The notes beneath the pieces were generated by a model. It was not told the DNA's origin. It worked only from the letters and a program-made list of their open reading frames with translations, and made no database searches. This document shows, one piece after another, positions 1 to 11,000 of a stretch of DNA of 64,000 nt. The stretch comes from Antennarius striatus (taxonomy: Eukaryota > Chordata > Actinopteri > Lophiiformes > Antennariidae), in the NCBI RefSeq assembly GCF_040054535.1, contig NC_090779.1, positions 20,818,501-20,882,500 of the forward strand, in the 5' to 3' direction. A program made the translations under genes and the position numbers. How positions within the stretch are numbered: position 1 is the first letter of the stretch; every line of letters begins with the position of its first letter.

Positions 1-190
1 CTGCAAAGGTTCCATCCAGGTTCTTCTGCTTCCTTCCACAGTCCAAAAATATGCAATATGGAAATTACCCACTCCTGTTTGTTTTAGTGTGTTGTCCAGT
101 GTTTACCCAACCTCTCGCCCAATAACAGCCAGGATAGGCGCCAGCCGAACTAGGGCAGATGGTTATAAAAGATGGATGGATGGATTCTTC
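1..190 (+). repeat. Fragment of a teleost interspersed repeat ending in GATG units
   Basis: The segment has phrases seen in a very common fish interspersed repeat: a 'cttccacagtccaaaaatatgca' type block near 31-55, an 'aacagccaggataggc' block near 124-139, and a terminal run of GATG/GGAT units at 168-185. Related degenerate copies lie near 24.5, 35.6 and 52.6 kb in this window. The family assignment (L2-like LINE or SINE 3' end) is from recall, not a search. The left end is cut by the window. Confidence 0.45.
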
Positions 191-1405
191 ACAAACAACG
201 CCCACCGCAATAATACACTAGACAACATGGCCGGTCCACTCATGTCAAAAAAAGAAACACAGAGCGAAAACTAGCAATGAATGTGCCGTAAATTGCGAGA
301 ACACATACAACAAAAGGGTCAGCATGCAATTCAGGGCAAATGTTTGTCTCTTGTTTTTTTTTTCAAATATTTAAATGGTGTTTGATGCAGATGGGTTTGA
401 TAAAAATGTTTGTTTCATGCATCTTGAAGCTTTAAAAGGAAGAGAATGAGTTTGAATGTAATAAATTTCTCTCGTGTTTGGTGCTACGCCAGCACGGCCA
501 GTGAAGTTATCTGAATCCGCTGATCTGTTCGGTGAACAACACGCAGCGTTGTCCTGCTTCCATTCAACCAGCAATTATTTTTATTATTCCACCTCCATAT
601 GGGTAAAACAAATCAAATACTGCCAGAAAGAAAGAGAGGAGAGGAAGCGAGAGAATGATGATGGAGCAACTTCACTTATTGGCATGAACTACAGAAAAGT
701 CAGAATCGCTCACGGAGATTTTATTGAAGTGCATTGAAGTACTTTTTACTTTGCTTTTAAGTTAAATTAAATAAATTACCTCTGCCAAAGAGATCATGCT
801 TTCATGTAATTGTCTTCCTTTCTGAGTAAAGGATTAAGTTTTTTCAAGGAACAATAATAATGCTGACTTGCTACAATGTATCCAGTTACCATACAAGAAA
901 TATCCACTTTTTATGTTTGACATGTTTAACAAAAATAAACTAAGGTATGACCAGGTATGTAAAATGTATCTATAGTACCCATTTGTACAAGATATTTTTT
1001 AATTTATTTATTTATTCAGTTTATTTTTCTTAATTCCAGACAAGTTATCACAACGTATTTCACTTTCATCATCGTTGGAACATCAGCAACAACATCCAAA
1101 AAGAAAAAAAAAGGTTGACGGGTATAAACCATTGGCTTGTATAGTTTCCGTCCCCTAAATCATCAATAACATCTCTCTCATTGCAGCACATTGTCACCCA
1201 AATTCATACATTGCACGTCACAGTTCAATACATTGATTTATTCCTCATTATTTTTATTTAAATTACTGTCCTGTAATTTTTATAAATATCTCCTTGTGGG
1301 GAATAGTTCTAAATAGTGATAATACAGTATTTTGAGCCATTTGGCTGCTAATATATCACTGTAAGTGAATATAAGTGAATTTGGAAACCATAAATTCTTG
1401 CAAAA

Positions 1406-1410
<5 letters not shown>
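191..1410. other. Non-coding upstream flank of irak4, no gene seen
   Basis: The stretch is AT-rich and has no open frame that resembles a known protein or joins across plausible splice sites. The short open frames here, including one of 87 codons at 474-737, have no recognisable domain. In human DNA the gene upstream of IRAK4 is PUS7L, but I see no exon of it here. Confidence 0.5.

Positions 1411-1475
<65 letters not shown>
1411..1475. repeat. (TG)n microsatellite, about 32 units
   Basis: An almost uninterrupted TG dinucleotide tract. It produces a spurious His-Thr-rich open frame on the minus strand. Its length suggests a polymorphic locus. Confidence 0.97.
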
Positions 1476-1480
<5 letters not shown>

Positions 1481-1640
1481 TAACACAAAGAAATTCATAT
1501 GTGCGAGATATAATGTGATGGTCCTTCTATGACTTGTTTTGATGTAATATATTAATATTTCCTTGATAATAAACAATAACAGGCGCTCCTGTCAACACCC
1601 ATACATAGTACGTCCGGCTCTCTGTGAATTCTCTTTCATG

Positions 1641-1656
1641 CCACGAGAGGGCGCTA
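1641..1656 (+). promoter_or_regulatory. Candidate CTCF binding site upstream of irak4
   Basis: The 16-mer CCACGAGAGGGCGCTA matches the vertebrate CTCF core (CCASYAGRKGGCGCTR type) at nearly all positions. It lies about 390 bp upstream of the irak4 start codon. The match was made by eye, so occupancy is inference. Confidence 0.45.
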
Positions 1657-1689
1657 TTATATTACAAGGCAAGTAGGTGGACTAACGAA

Positions 1690-2034
1690 AGAAGCTCAGT
1701 TTCCTTCGTGTGTCTCTCTTTGCTCCTTCATGTCTTCATTTCACCTACATATTTGCTCTGATCGACATAAGTGGTGCTCAGACCACAAACCGCTCCTTTA
1801 AAAGAAAGTTTTACCTTTTACCTTTCTGTCTGTATTTCCGCATTGAGGGGAGAGTGGGCTCGGCTTCGAGTGTTACGTTTAGGGAAGTTACTCAATATCG
1901 GAGATTCCGTTCACTGAACTGTCAGCAGAGAATTGTTCTGTTTTAATCTGGGAACACAAGGTAAAGATAATAGATACAATAACGTGAATACAATTTCTCA
2001 TGTGTCACACAATCGATTTAGGTTGTACCGTAAA
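1690..2034 (+). promoter_or_regulatory. irak4: irak4 promoter / 5' untranslated region
   Basis: This segment lies directly before the irak4 start codon. A possible 5' UTR splice donor (AAG then GTAAAG) is at 1958-1965, and a weak acceptor (TTTAG) ends at 2021, so a short UTR intron of about 60 bp is possible. No clear TATA box is seen. The transcription start cannot be fixed from sequence alone. Confidence 0.4.
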
Positions 2035-5000
2035 ATGAGTGTTTCGATAACGTCCGATACTTACATTCGTAAACTCAGTTATAGTTTACTTCGAAAGTTG
2101 TCCGATTTTTTGGACCCTCATGGGAAGTGGAAAGACGTCATTATTTCCATACGGAAGCCGAACGGGGACTTCAGGTACTCTCAGCATCATGTGAGGTGGG
2201 TGACCGTCGGTGTCTGACGAGCTAAAGAACTTCCTAAGATTGGTTATATATTTAATTAATATTATTTATTTAAAAAAAATTTTTTTTTTAAATTATTTAT
2301 TTGACAGAGTTTTATCCAAAACGCTGCCTTCAGGGTGTTGATTTTGGTTCAGGTTCATAACCTGCAGTAGAATGCATCTGATTGGCTAATCCCAGAACCG
2401 TGACGTAACCATTCACCAATACTCATGGCTAAAACTTTTTCCAAGTTTGATTTATTTATTTTTTTCAGCCAATGTTATTTCCAATGTTATTGTTGATGAC
2501 TGCAATAGAAAATAAATGCACACTATTTCAATGATTTCAGTCTGGTTTTGTCATGTACAGATGCATCGTGTGATTTTTACACCATAAAATATGTTTAGAA
2601 TGTTAAAACTGTGTTTATTTAATTTTTTTTTAAATTAAGATAAATGACTGAAGAGTTAAACCTTTACCAGTGGTTGTTCCAGTTACATCAGCACCAGTAA
2701 TGATGTATGGCAGTGACAGTAATAGTAACACATTTCATTTACAAAACAGGTATTGAAGAAACAAAAATATTGTAATGGGGGTCTGTGTGCCACTAGGGTT
2801 TTGTGACTAGCCTGACCTGGATGTCATTGAACTCTATCTTAAAACATTGTCTGTTTGTTTAATTCTCAGGAGGTTTGATGATCTTATTGCACAGGGTAAA
2901 AGCCCCACTGTGGAGCTCCTGGCTGACTGGGGCACCACTAACAGTACAGTTGGTGAACTTGTGGACATATTGAAGAGTCACAAGTTATTTGCTGCTGCTA
3001 GTCTTCTGCTACCTGGTATGACTTTCTTTGTGTAGAATTAATATATTACTATTAAAGAGCATATACAAGCCAGTGTCTTATTGTGCCGGTCAAAAGACAA
3101 TCTTTGTCCCGGATCTAACTATGAGCAACTTTCCACCTTTTCTTTCATCAACACAGAGGAGAACCTCCCATCAGAGCCACAGTGGTCCTTTCCAGCAGTG
3201 GAAACATACAGCGCAAATCCAACCAGACTCCTGGAAGATCCAGAGATAAAGACACCGCATGGCAGTGATGCTCAGCAGACACAGCTCCTAGTGGAGAACA
3301 CTCAACCAGACCACACAGGTGTTGGTCCTTTCACTTCAAGTCTGGTTTATCCACATTCTACGACATTTTATGTCAAGTTAGTGTCATCTGCATAAAAAGA
3401 GCTTCACATGAGAGAAGGTTGTGAAGTACAGTGGTCAGTGGAAAAACCCTCAACTTCTGTATTCATAATCCTATGTGCATCTTTTATGTGCAATACCACT
3501 AAATCATGCAATCAAAATGTAAAACTGGAAGTAGTAAAGAATTATGAGAACTGTACACTGTAGCGTTGGTGCTGTACTGTGTACTGGTGATGGAAGACAT
3601 TTTTGACGGTCTTTGTGAGACTGGCACCTAACCAATAATTCCACCTGTCTGTTTCCACTCAAACCACATGAATGAATCCAGTAACTTTCTGTATGACCCT
3701 GGTTAGATTTCTCCAGCTTCTTTTACAATGATCTGCTGAGGATCACGAGCAACTTTGATGACCGTCACGTATCAGACGGCGGATGCCGGCTCGGAGAGGG
3801 AGGCTTCGGCACAGTATACAAAGGTCTTCTAAATAACAAACCTGTTGCAGTGAAAAAGCTCAAACCAGTGAGTGAAAGTATCTTCAGCTGGTTTCACACG
3901 TATTTTTGTAAATCTTTTAAATCACAACACAAGCATTTCATTTCATTTAGATGGATGACGTCACACTGGATGAGCTGAAAATTCAGTTCGACCGAGAGAT
4001 CCAAACTCTGAAAGCGTAGGTTTCATTTCATCCCCTGTTAACCCAGTTTGCATTTGCATCACTTACAGCCTCAGAATATTTTTCAGATTGCCAACAAATT
4101 GTCAAAATAGATTCTACTTCTATTAAAGGATTAGCTGGATTCTGAGAAATGGGCGGATTGTCAGTTTTTAAAGAAGCTGGTCTGATATGACCAGAGGCCT
4201 GTGGTGGTTGATGTATTTAGTGCACCCAGCTAGCTTTGGCCTATGTTTATGGTATGTTAAGATAAGATAATGTAACCATGTTCTGACTGTAACTTCGTTA
4301 ATTCACAGTTATCAGTCATCTCAGGAAGAAAACAAATATATAATGTCAAAAAATTCCTTTAGACTCAAAAAAGGCTTAGAATAGTGAATAATTTGTGGTT
4401 TGATGAGGTTGTTTCTTCCACAGGTTGAAACATGAGAACTTGGTTGACATGGTTGGGTTTTCTTGTGATGGACAGCACCCATGTTTGGTGTACGCCTTGA
4501 TGTCCAACGGTTCTCTCCTAGATCGTCTAGCTTGTTTGGTGAGCGCCATCCGCACGACACAGTCGGTTTACCAGAAGTTATTTACAGACATAATAAACTT
4601 TTTTTTTGTTTTATTCGTCTTCTAGGGGGGAAGTCCTCCACTCTCCTGGCCACAGAGATGTTTGATAGCTGAAGGTACAGCAAGAGGCTTGGAGTATTTG
4701 CACAGCAACCATCATGTCCACAGAGATGTTAAAAGGTATGTTGTTACTTAAACATTTTAAATGAATAATTCCCACGTGAGACATGAATTGTTTATGGTAC
4801 ATCCAAAGAAAATGGTCATTAATGACGCCATAGCCAGCAACCTGTTAGCTTAGCATACAAAAAAAACCATTTTGGAAACATAATATTTGCATCTGTACAG
4901 TACCGATTTTGTGTGGCTTAAATAATAAGAAGTAAATGAGTTAATTAAATAATAAATAGTAAGGCTAGGTCTTTTCTTTTAACAACTGAAACTGTTCTTC

Positions 5001-6696
5001 TGATCTTCTCACGTAACAATTGCTGAGCTATTCCTAATGGTAAAAGCGGATATTTTGGGTATGTTTTAAAGTTTTGATGTGCAAAAATTAAATGAAATGA
5101 GTTTTAAAGAAATTGGCCGGTGGATTTTTTCTCTCCTTCGGCTTGGCTAGCTGTTTGCCGCGTTTGTGCTGAGCTAAATATACATCATCAATCAAACCTC
5201 AGAATAGAAAATAGAACTACGAGTTTGATACACAGTGGATAAAGTCTGTTTGTTTTCATAATCCATTTTGTCTATTTAGTGCCAATATATTGTTAGACAA
5301 GAAGTTTGTGGCAAAGATCTCAGACTTTGGGCTGACGAGAGCATCGGCCACGCGGACATCGACAACCATGAAGACGGAGCGGGTCGTGGGGACCCTTGCC
5401 TACATGGCACCGGAAGCGCTAAGAGGAGAGATCACACCTAAATCTGATGTGTTCAGCTTTGGAGTGGTAGGTTTTAACACACGCCAAGGTACATGAAGTA
5501 GATTCTACGTCGGAGAAACAAGAAACTGCAACGGCAGGGTAAAATATACTCACAAGTTTACTGGAGCCAAATGCTTTCCCCAAACTACTGACATTGACAC
5601 AAGCGCCAGACATAAACAGTAGAGTATGAGTTTCTTCCCATTTGTGAAAGCAGAGCTCTATTTTATGTATCATCTGTCATTATGTCCGGTTAAAACATCA
5701 GATCGATTCCATGACCGTAGCTGTTCTGTATTAGCAGCTACAAATGTCAAACTTGTCAGCTATTGCTTGTTGATGACAGAAAGATGTACTTGACATTCCG
5801 CATGGTGCCGTACATATAGCTAGTATATGTCATTAGGACAGGAGTGGAAACACTACAGTTTCTGTTAACTTTCCTGGCATTTACCCAGTAAAGGATTTCG
5901 CTCTCGTCCAGAGCCATCATTAACCCCTTGTCCGTTTTCATCCACAGGTGTTGTTAGAAATATTGTCTGGATGGCCCCCAGTCGATGAGAACCGTGAGCC
6001 ACAGCTTTTGGTAAGCAGCACAAAAAGAGGCTTTCACCGAAAAATGAATCAAACCCCAGTTGCTGCTTGCATAAGACTTTGCTCCTAATTAATGTGGTAT
6101 CAATCATCATAATCAAATAGCAACCTTTAAATGAATCTTTGAAGCCAGGTTCCCTCCAGGATGAACATGATGCTAATGAGGTGATTTCCTCAACTCACAG
6201 CTTCTGAAGCCACATTCAGTCACCTGTGATTTTTTTGATTTTTTTTGTCTCACTCCAGATGGAGATGATTGATGATCTGAATGATGAAGAGGAGGAGCTG
6301 ACTCTTGAGGCCTTTCTGGACAAAAAAATGGGAGCTGTGGAGCCAAGTCAAGGGGAGACAGTCTACTCTCTGGCATGTAACTGCCTCCACGACAGGAAGA
6401 ACAGACGACCAGTCATCAAACAGGTATACTGTTTGGCATCTGCCAACGTCCTGTGTGGCCTGTTATAACTAGCCTCATCGGTCAGCCTTGGGCTGTGTAA
6501 CTATACCGCAAAATTGTTATTTTTTATTAAAAAACTGCTGAGCGGATCGTAGCAGTCTTTTAATACCAATGTTAATGCAGACTTTCATGAACTATTCTGT
6601 CTCATAATTGATTATTAAAATCTATTTCCACAGGTCTTGTTGGAGCTTAAAGGAGTTGTCAAGAACATTTCACTGGATATGGAGGAACAGCAGTGA
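2035..6696 (+). CDS. irak4: Interleukin-1 receptor-associated kinase 4 (IRAK4), complete, 11 coding exons
   Basis: Serine/threonine kinase of the cytosolic Myddosome; with MyD88 it relays Toll-like and IL-1 receptor signals to IRAK1/2 and NF-kB. Exons: 2035-2195, 2870-3015, 3157-3318, 3707-3867, 3951-4015, 4424-4538, 4626-4735, 5280-5466, 5948-6010, 6259-6423, 6634-6696. All introns are GT-AG and phases join to 465 codons plus TGA (human 460). The N-terminal death domain spans about residues 5-100 (exons 1-2). A variable proline-containing linker follows in exon 3. The kinase domain starts near 160: glycine loop [12 protein letters not shown] (185-196), VAVKK with catalytic Lys206, Tyr255 at the gatekeeper position, HRDVKSAN (Asp304), DFG (322-324), and APEALRGE. 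In the activation loop Thr336 and Thr339 align with human Thr342 and Thr345, but human Ser346 is Glu340. The start codon fits the family N-terminus; an upstream in-frame Met at 1933 has no matching family sequence. Confidence 0.96.
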
Positions 6697-6866
6697 AGCG
6701 TAGCTTCGCATTGCGCCAGCTCACATTCTGACAGATACGTCAAGTTTTACAAAGACTGTGGCAAAAAGATTTTTTTTTCCTCCTCTACCGTAACTGAATG
6801 TGAATTATGTAAGCTTTGTAGTTGTTTAGATGTACAAATGCTCCACGGTGTTAAATGTTAGGCTGA

Positions 6867-6872
6867 AATAAA
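6867..6872 (+). terminator. irak4: irak4 polyadenylation signal AATAAA
   Basis: A canonical AATAAA lies 171 bp after the irak4 stop codon. It gives a short 3' UTR of about 190 nt and ends close to the convergent twf1 3' end. Confidence 0.7.
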
Positions 6873-6959
6873 CTTAGCTGTCTTGTTCCAGACATGTATT
6901 TATCAAGAAGAAGTTGAAGGACTTCAATAACTGAAATACTAAAGAAATCATTTAAGAAT

Positions 6960-6965
6960 TTTATT
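6960..6965 (-). terminator. twf1: Candidate twf1 polyadenylation signal
   Basis: TTTATT on the plus strand is AATAAA on the minus strand. It is the only canonical signal I found between the twf1 stop codon (8008) and irak4, and implies a twf1 3' UTR of about 1.05 kb. The irak4 and twf1 transcripts would then end within about 100 bp of each other, tail to tail. Confidence 0.5.
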
Positions 6966-6979
6966 TTTCTTTAAAAGAA

Positions 6980-8007
6980 ATTTGTCAGACAACAAGTAAG
7001 ACCAAACATGATTTTTTCTATTATGACATTTACGTATATGAAGGGATGTCCCCATTTAATGTGAGGTGAGCTTTAGTAGCTTATCTAATATTATTAATAT
7101 TCAGTAGATAAGTCGATGTGGCAACATATTGATCAAGGTATTAATAACATTCCCTTTTCTATTTGGCTATGTGGATTCTGTCAGGTATTGGAACCGGAGA
7201 AGTTTTTAGCAGCTTCCTTGTAAGACATATGAGAGGTTCTGACAAATTATTTCTGGAAGCCCGGTCTTTATCTTCCCATCCTCGCTGACGATCACATCAA
7301 CACACCAACTGCTTCTTAATCAGTATCACACAGCTACAGTATGTACATTTACAGCACTTGCATAGAAAAATAAGTTTTTCAGCAGATGATTTTTTTTTTT
7401 TCTCATGTAAACCAGTTATATCAAAAAAGTCAATTTTTGAATATAAAATGCACTGTTAAAATTAATCAATGGACAATGGGATAATTCTATTATCTGCTTT
7501 GGAGCACCAACGGTAGGAGACCAACGTTCCAACACATTACACAAATAACATTGAATGACAGACTCAAGGAATGCAAGTTAGGAATTTGCACATGTGAACT
7601 GAAAATGGGAATTTTTGTTTTTTTTAATCATTTTGGCCAAAGTTCACATTAGAAGCACTAACATTTCTAAACTCTCAGACCCAGCAAAAAACGTATAAAC
7701 TGACATTTTTTTTGGCCACTTTCAATCTTTGTACGATGTTTTTGTGACTTTACTAACACATGAATGTGCTTCCATTTGGCAAGCTACAAATGGAACCTCT
7801 GAAGAATGTCGTTGCTCAGTTGTCCTTGGCGTGCATAGTTGGGTCTCTGGTGAACTAGAAGAATCTGAAGGTGTGATCTTATTCTTTTAAACAGGCATGT
7901 TAAATAGAACCCCCGCCCCCCATCCCGTGCCCCCCCTCGTCAAAATGATGTTCCACTGTGGAACGTGCTCGGGGTGGAGTTGATGGCAAGTGGTGCTGAG
8001 GTCTGTT
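6980..8007 (-). other. twf1: twf1 3' untranslated region (inferred)
   Basis: Mostly AT-rich sequence with no open coding exon between the twf1 stop codon and the candidate polyadenylation signal. A pyrimidine/C-rich patch at 7909-7945 on the plus strand gives a G-rich patch in the predicted transcript. No interspersed repeat was recognised. Confidence 0.45.
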
Positions 8008-11000
8008 TTAATCGTCGTCCTCCCTCTCTCCTGGTGGCCGGGTGATGCGACGGCGACCCTTCTTCCCCATTGGCCCCTTGGGCTTGGCGAAGGCCTGCTT
8101 GTGTGTGTGTTGTGTGGGATGCACTGCTTCATACAAGAAATCGCTAGTCAGCTCCTCTCCCTTTTCAATCTCCAACTGGAGAGCAGATTAAAAAAAAACA
8201 AAAAAACATTTAATAAGGATTAAGCAACAGTCATGATAATAAATTATGACCAATCAGTGCTGTTCTGAATTTGATGCTCATTTAATCATGAATTATTTAA
8301 TTCTGTAGGAATGTCTGAAATCTAAAAATGTCGGCAGGCTAATGAGAATGTACCTGGTGACATTTCTCACCTTTTTCTCGATATCCGTCTGGAGTATGCT
8401 CTCCACCGTCTGAACAAGGGGCTGTTTGCAGCTGGAATACAACATCCTCTCTTTGATGCTACAGGCGTACCCAGGCATAGAGTAGATGAAGACTGCGAAA
8501 AGATGATGAAAGAAGATCCATCAGCATCTTACCAGGAATGATTATGGACCATCTACATTGTTGAGAGCTCGTTCACCTGGGGACTCCAAGGAGTCGCCTT
8601 CATGGGAATGTTTGTAGAGGAACAAGTGATAGCGTGCTTTGTCGTCAGGGATTCTCCTCGGAAGGTCCATCACCTCTGTTGGAGCCGTGCTGGACACCTG
8701 GATCAGCTCCTGATCTGCATTTATTTCCTGTTGACAGAGGAAGTGAGAGGTTGCTCCCCAAAAATGAACCCAGTGTTAATTTGGCGACAGTTGTAAAACC
8801 TAGACGGGGTCAGTGAAGAATAAACCCTCTCCTCACCCTCAGTTAACAGCAGACTAACAGAACAAAATCCTTCTCATTACTTGAAAAGCTTTTAGGATGA
8901 CGAACAAAGGGAACAGAGATGGCGTCAGCAGCACCACCACAATTACTCCTCTGTACTTTGCCCCGCTCTGATCATGTGACCCGTTGACACTTTCACCATG
9001 AAGAACAAAGGCTTTATGGGCAAAAATAAGCAATTCATTATATTAGCTTCCAAACAACACTTGAACATTAATGTCTGCATCTCTTCAAACAATCATTTTA
9101 TAACAGAATTCATTTTGACTGATCCAGCAGAATCCATGAATGTTTGACTCACCAGTTGTATGTAATTAATCTTCTTTTCATTAAATAGTACAAGCGCCTG
9201 ACGGGCATCTTTGTCAAGAGGAAAGGCCACTCCCTGTAGAGTCGGCGTCTTAGTGTCCACACCAATGTCCGTCTGCACCTGAACACACCACGAGCAAACA
9301 CACCACAGAGCTGTCACGATATTCTGCATTAAACAACAATTACAGTATTACTCCAATTCATTAGAAGGACTGGTACCTGTGCTTATTTGTGAACATATTT
9401 AATGATGGGTTTATTTTTCAGAGACACACAAATGATTGAATCTATGAAAAGAATGTGCATCATTCAGGTAAGTTCACTCGTTTATGTTATGCTGACATGA
9501 GTGATGAGCAGAGCAGTTGTGTCTGGAGCTGTTAGTGGTTTATACTGGCCATTCTATTGTCATGTTGCAGAAATGAAAATAGAGTAAAACGTTAAAAAGG
9601 TTTTTTACCTACAACAAGTGGCTGGAATTCCAAAGCATTATCATAAATGAGGTGCTTATATTGAGAGTGACAAGGCGCATCCATGAAATCACACAAGACT
9701 GGAAATGCTGGTGGATTATGCTGATGGATTGCATCTATTTTTAGTGCCCTGTTCCCGCAGAATAAAATGCCGTGCAAACGTGATTGAGTCTCAAATGTAG
9801 TTACCTCGCATACCAAAAAGGATTGTGGGTCTTTCATCCATCTGCTTCGTAAAAAGCAGGCAGTCTCCGAGGCACAGAAAGGCTACATTTTTCAAAGCCT
9901 CTTTTTCACCCAGGCAGTGCAGATTAATGGTATACTATCTTACTTCAACAGCTGGTCGAGCACAGAACGCACTTCCTATTCACTCTGCTGTTTTTAATTG
10001 ACCGTAGATTCGTCCACTCGGAGCGCTTCCATATAAGGTGACAAAGTCAGTTCTTGTTTATGTGGCAGACAGGAAAAGAAGCTATTAGAATTGGCAGCGT
10101 CTCCCAACAAAAAAAAAAAAAAAAGTTGTTGGGAGTTTATAGGAAAGTCACCCCGAGGTCTGAAAAATTCCTTTTTAATGCTGCTTCTACTTCTTCTTTG
10201 TCCAGTGGAGTCCATCAGACACAGCCCTAAAGCTTCACAGACCGTCTACATTAATTTAATAAAGCCGACATCCTCACAAGGGAGGCCTGTGATTGACAGC
10301 TATTTGGCACAAGAAATTTAAATATATTGGTTAAATATATATCATTTCTATCCAATTAATGTACACATAGAAACCGTTTTTAAGCTAATCTTATGTAGAA
10401 CAAGTGAGAGCAGAAGTTTTTGACCGCTATGCTACGTGGTCAAAGACGAGAATAATTGTCTGACTCTGCCCCTCAGTGGCTTTAAAGGTAGGCTTTGACA
10501 ATAAAAAAAAAATTCAATTACAAAGGATTTTTTAAAAAAAAACAACCTTTTGTTAAAAATGGTATCTGGTAACTGTTGCATCTATGCTATAATTCAAGTG
10601 TGTGATTACTGGTTTCAAATGGCTCTTTATAGGACAAGCAATGCGTTTTTCAGAAGATGGTGACTTTTGGTCACGTCAACTGGTCTAACTTTAAATGTCA
10701 GGGAAGCTAGATATTAAGAACATTCATCAGGGGCATTACATCACAGCAGTTCTTCAAAATCACAACAAAAGATGCTGCATTCACATTAGCATGTGGAGCT
10801 AATCAATCTGAAAACCCATAAAGAGATCCTCTTTAACCACTCTGTTGTTCAGGCAAAATGGTTTTATGAGTGTAAACACAATTTTCTATGGAGCTGTGGG
10901 CGTAAGCAGTATAATCCCAATAGATTCATCCCTTCCAGCATCCTGGTCTTCTAATGCATCAGTGTCTTTGCAGTGTGTCGATACTGCTGGGGGGGGGGGT

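Noticed and set aside
3954..3962. TGACGTCA-type CRE within irak4 exon 5
   Set aside because: It lies in coding sequence for the kinase domain (MDDVTLDE) and is explained by codons; no promoter context.
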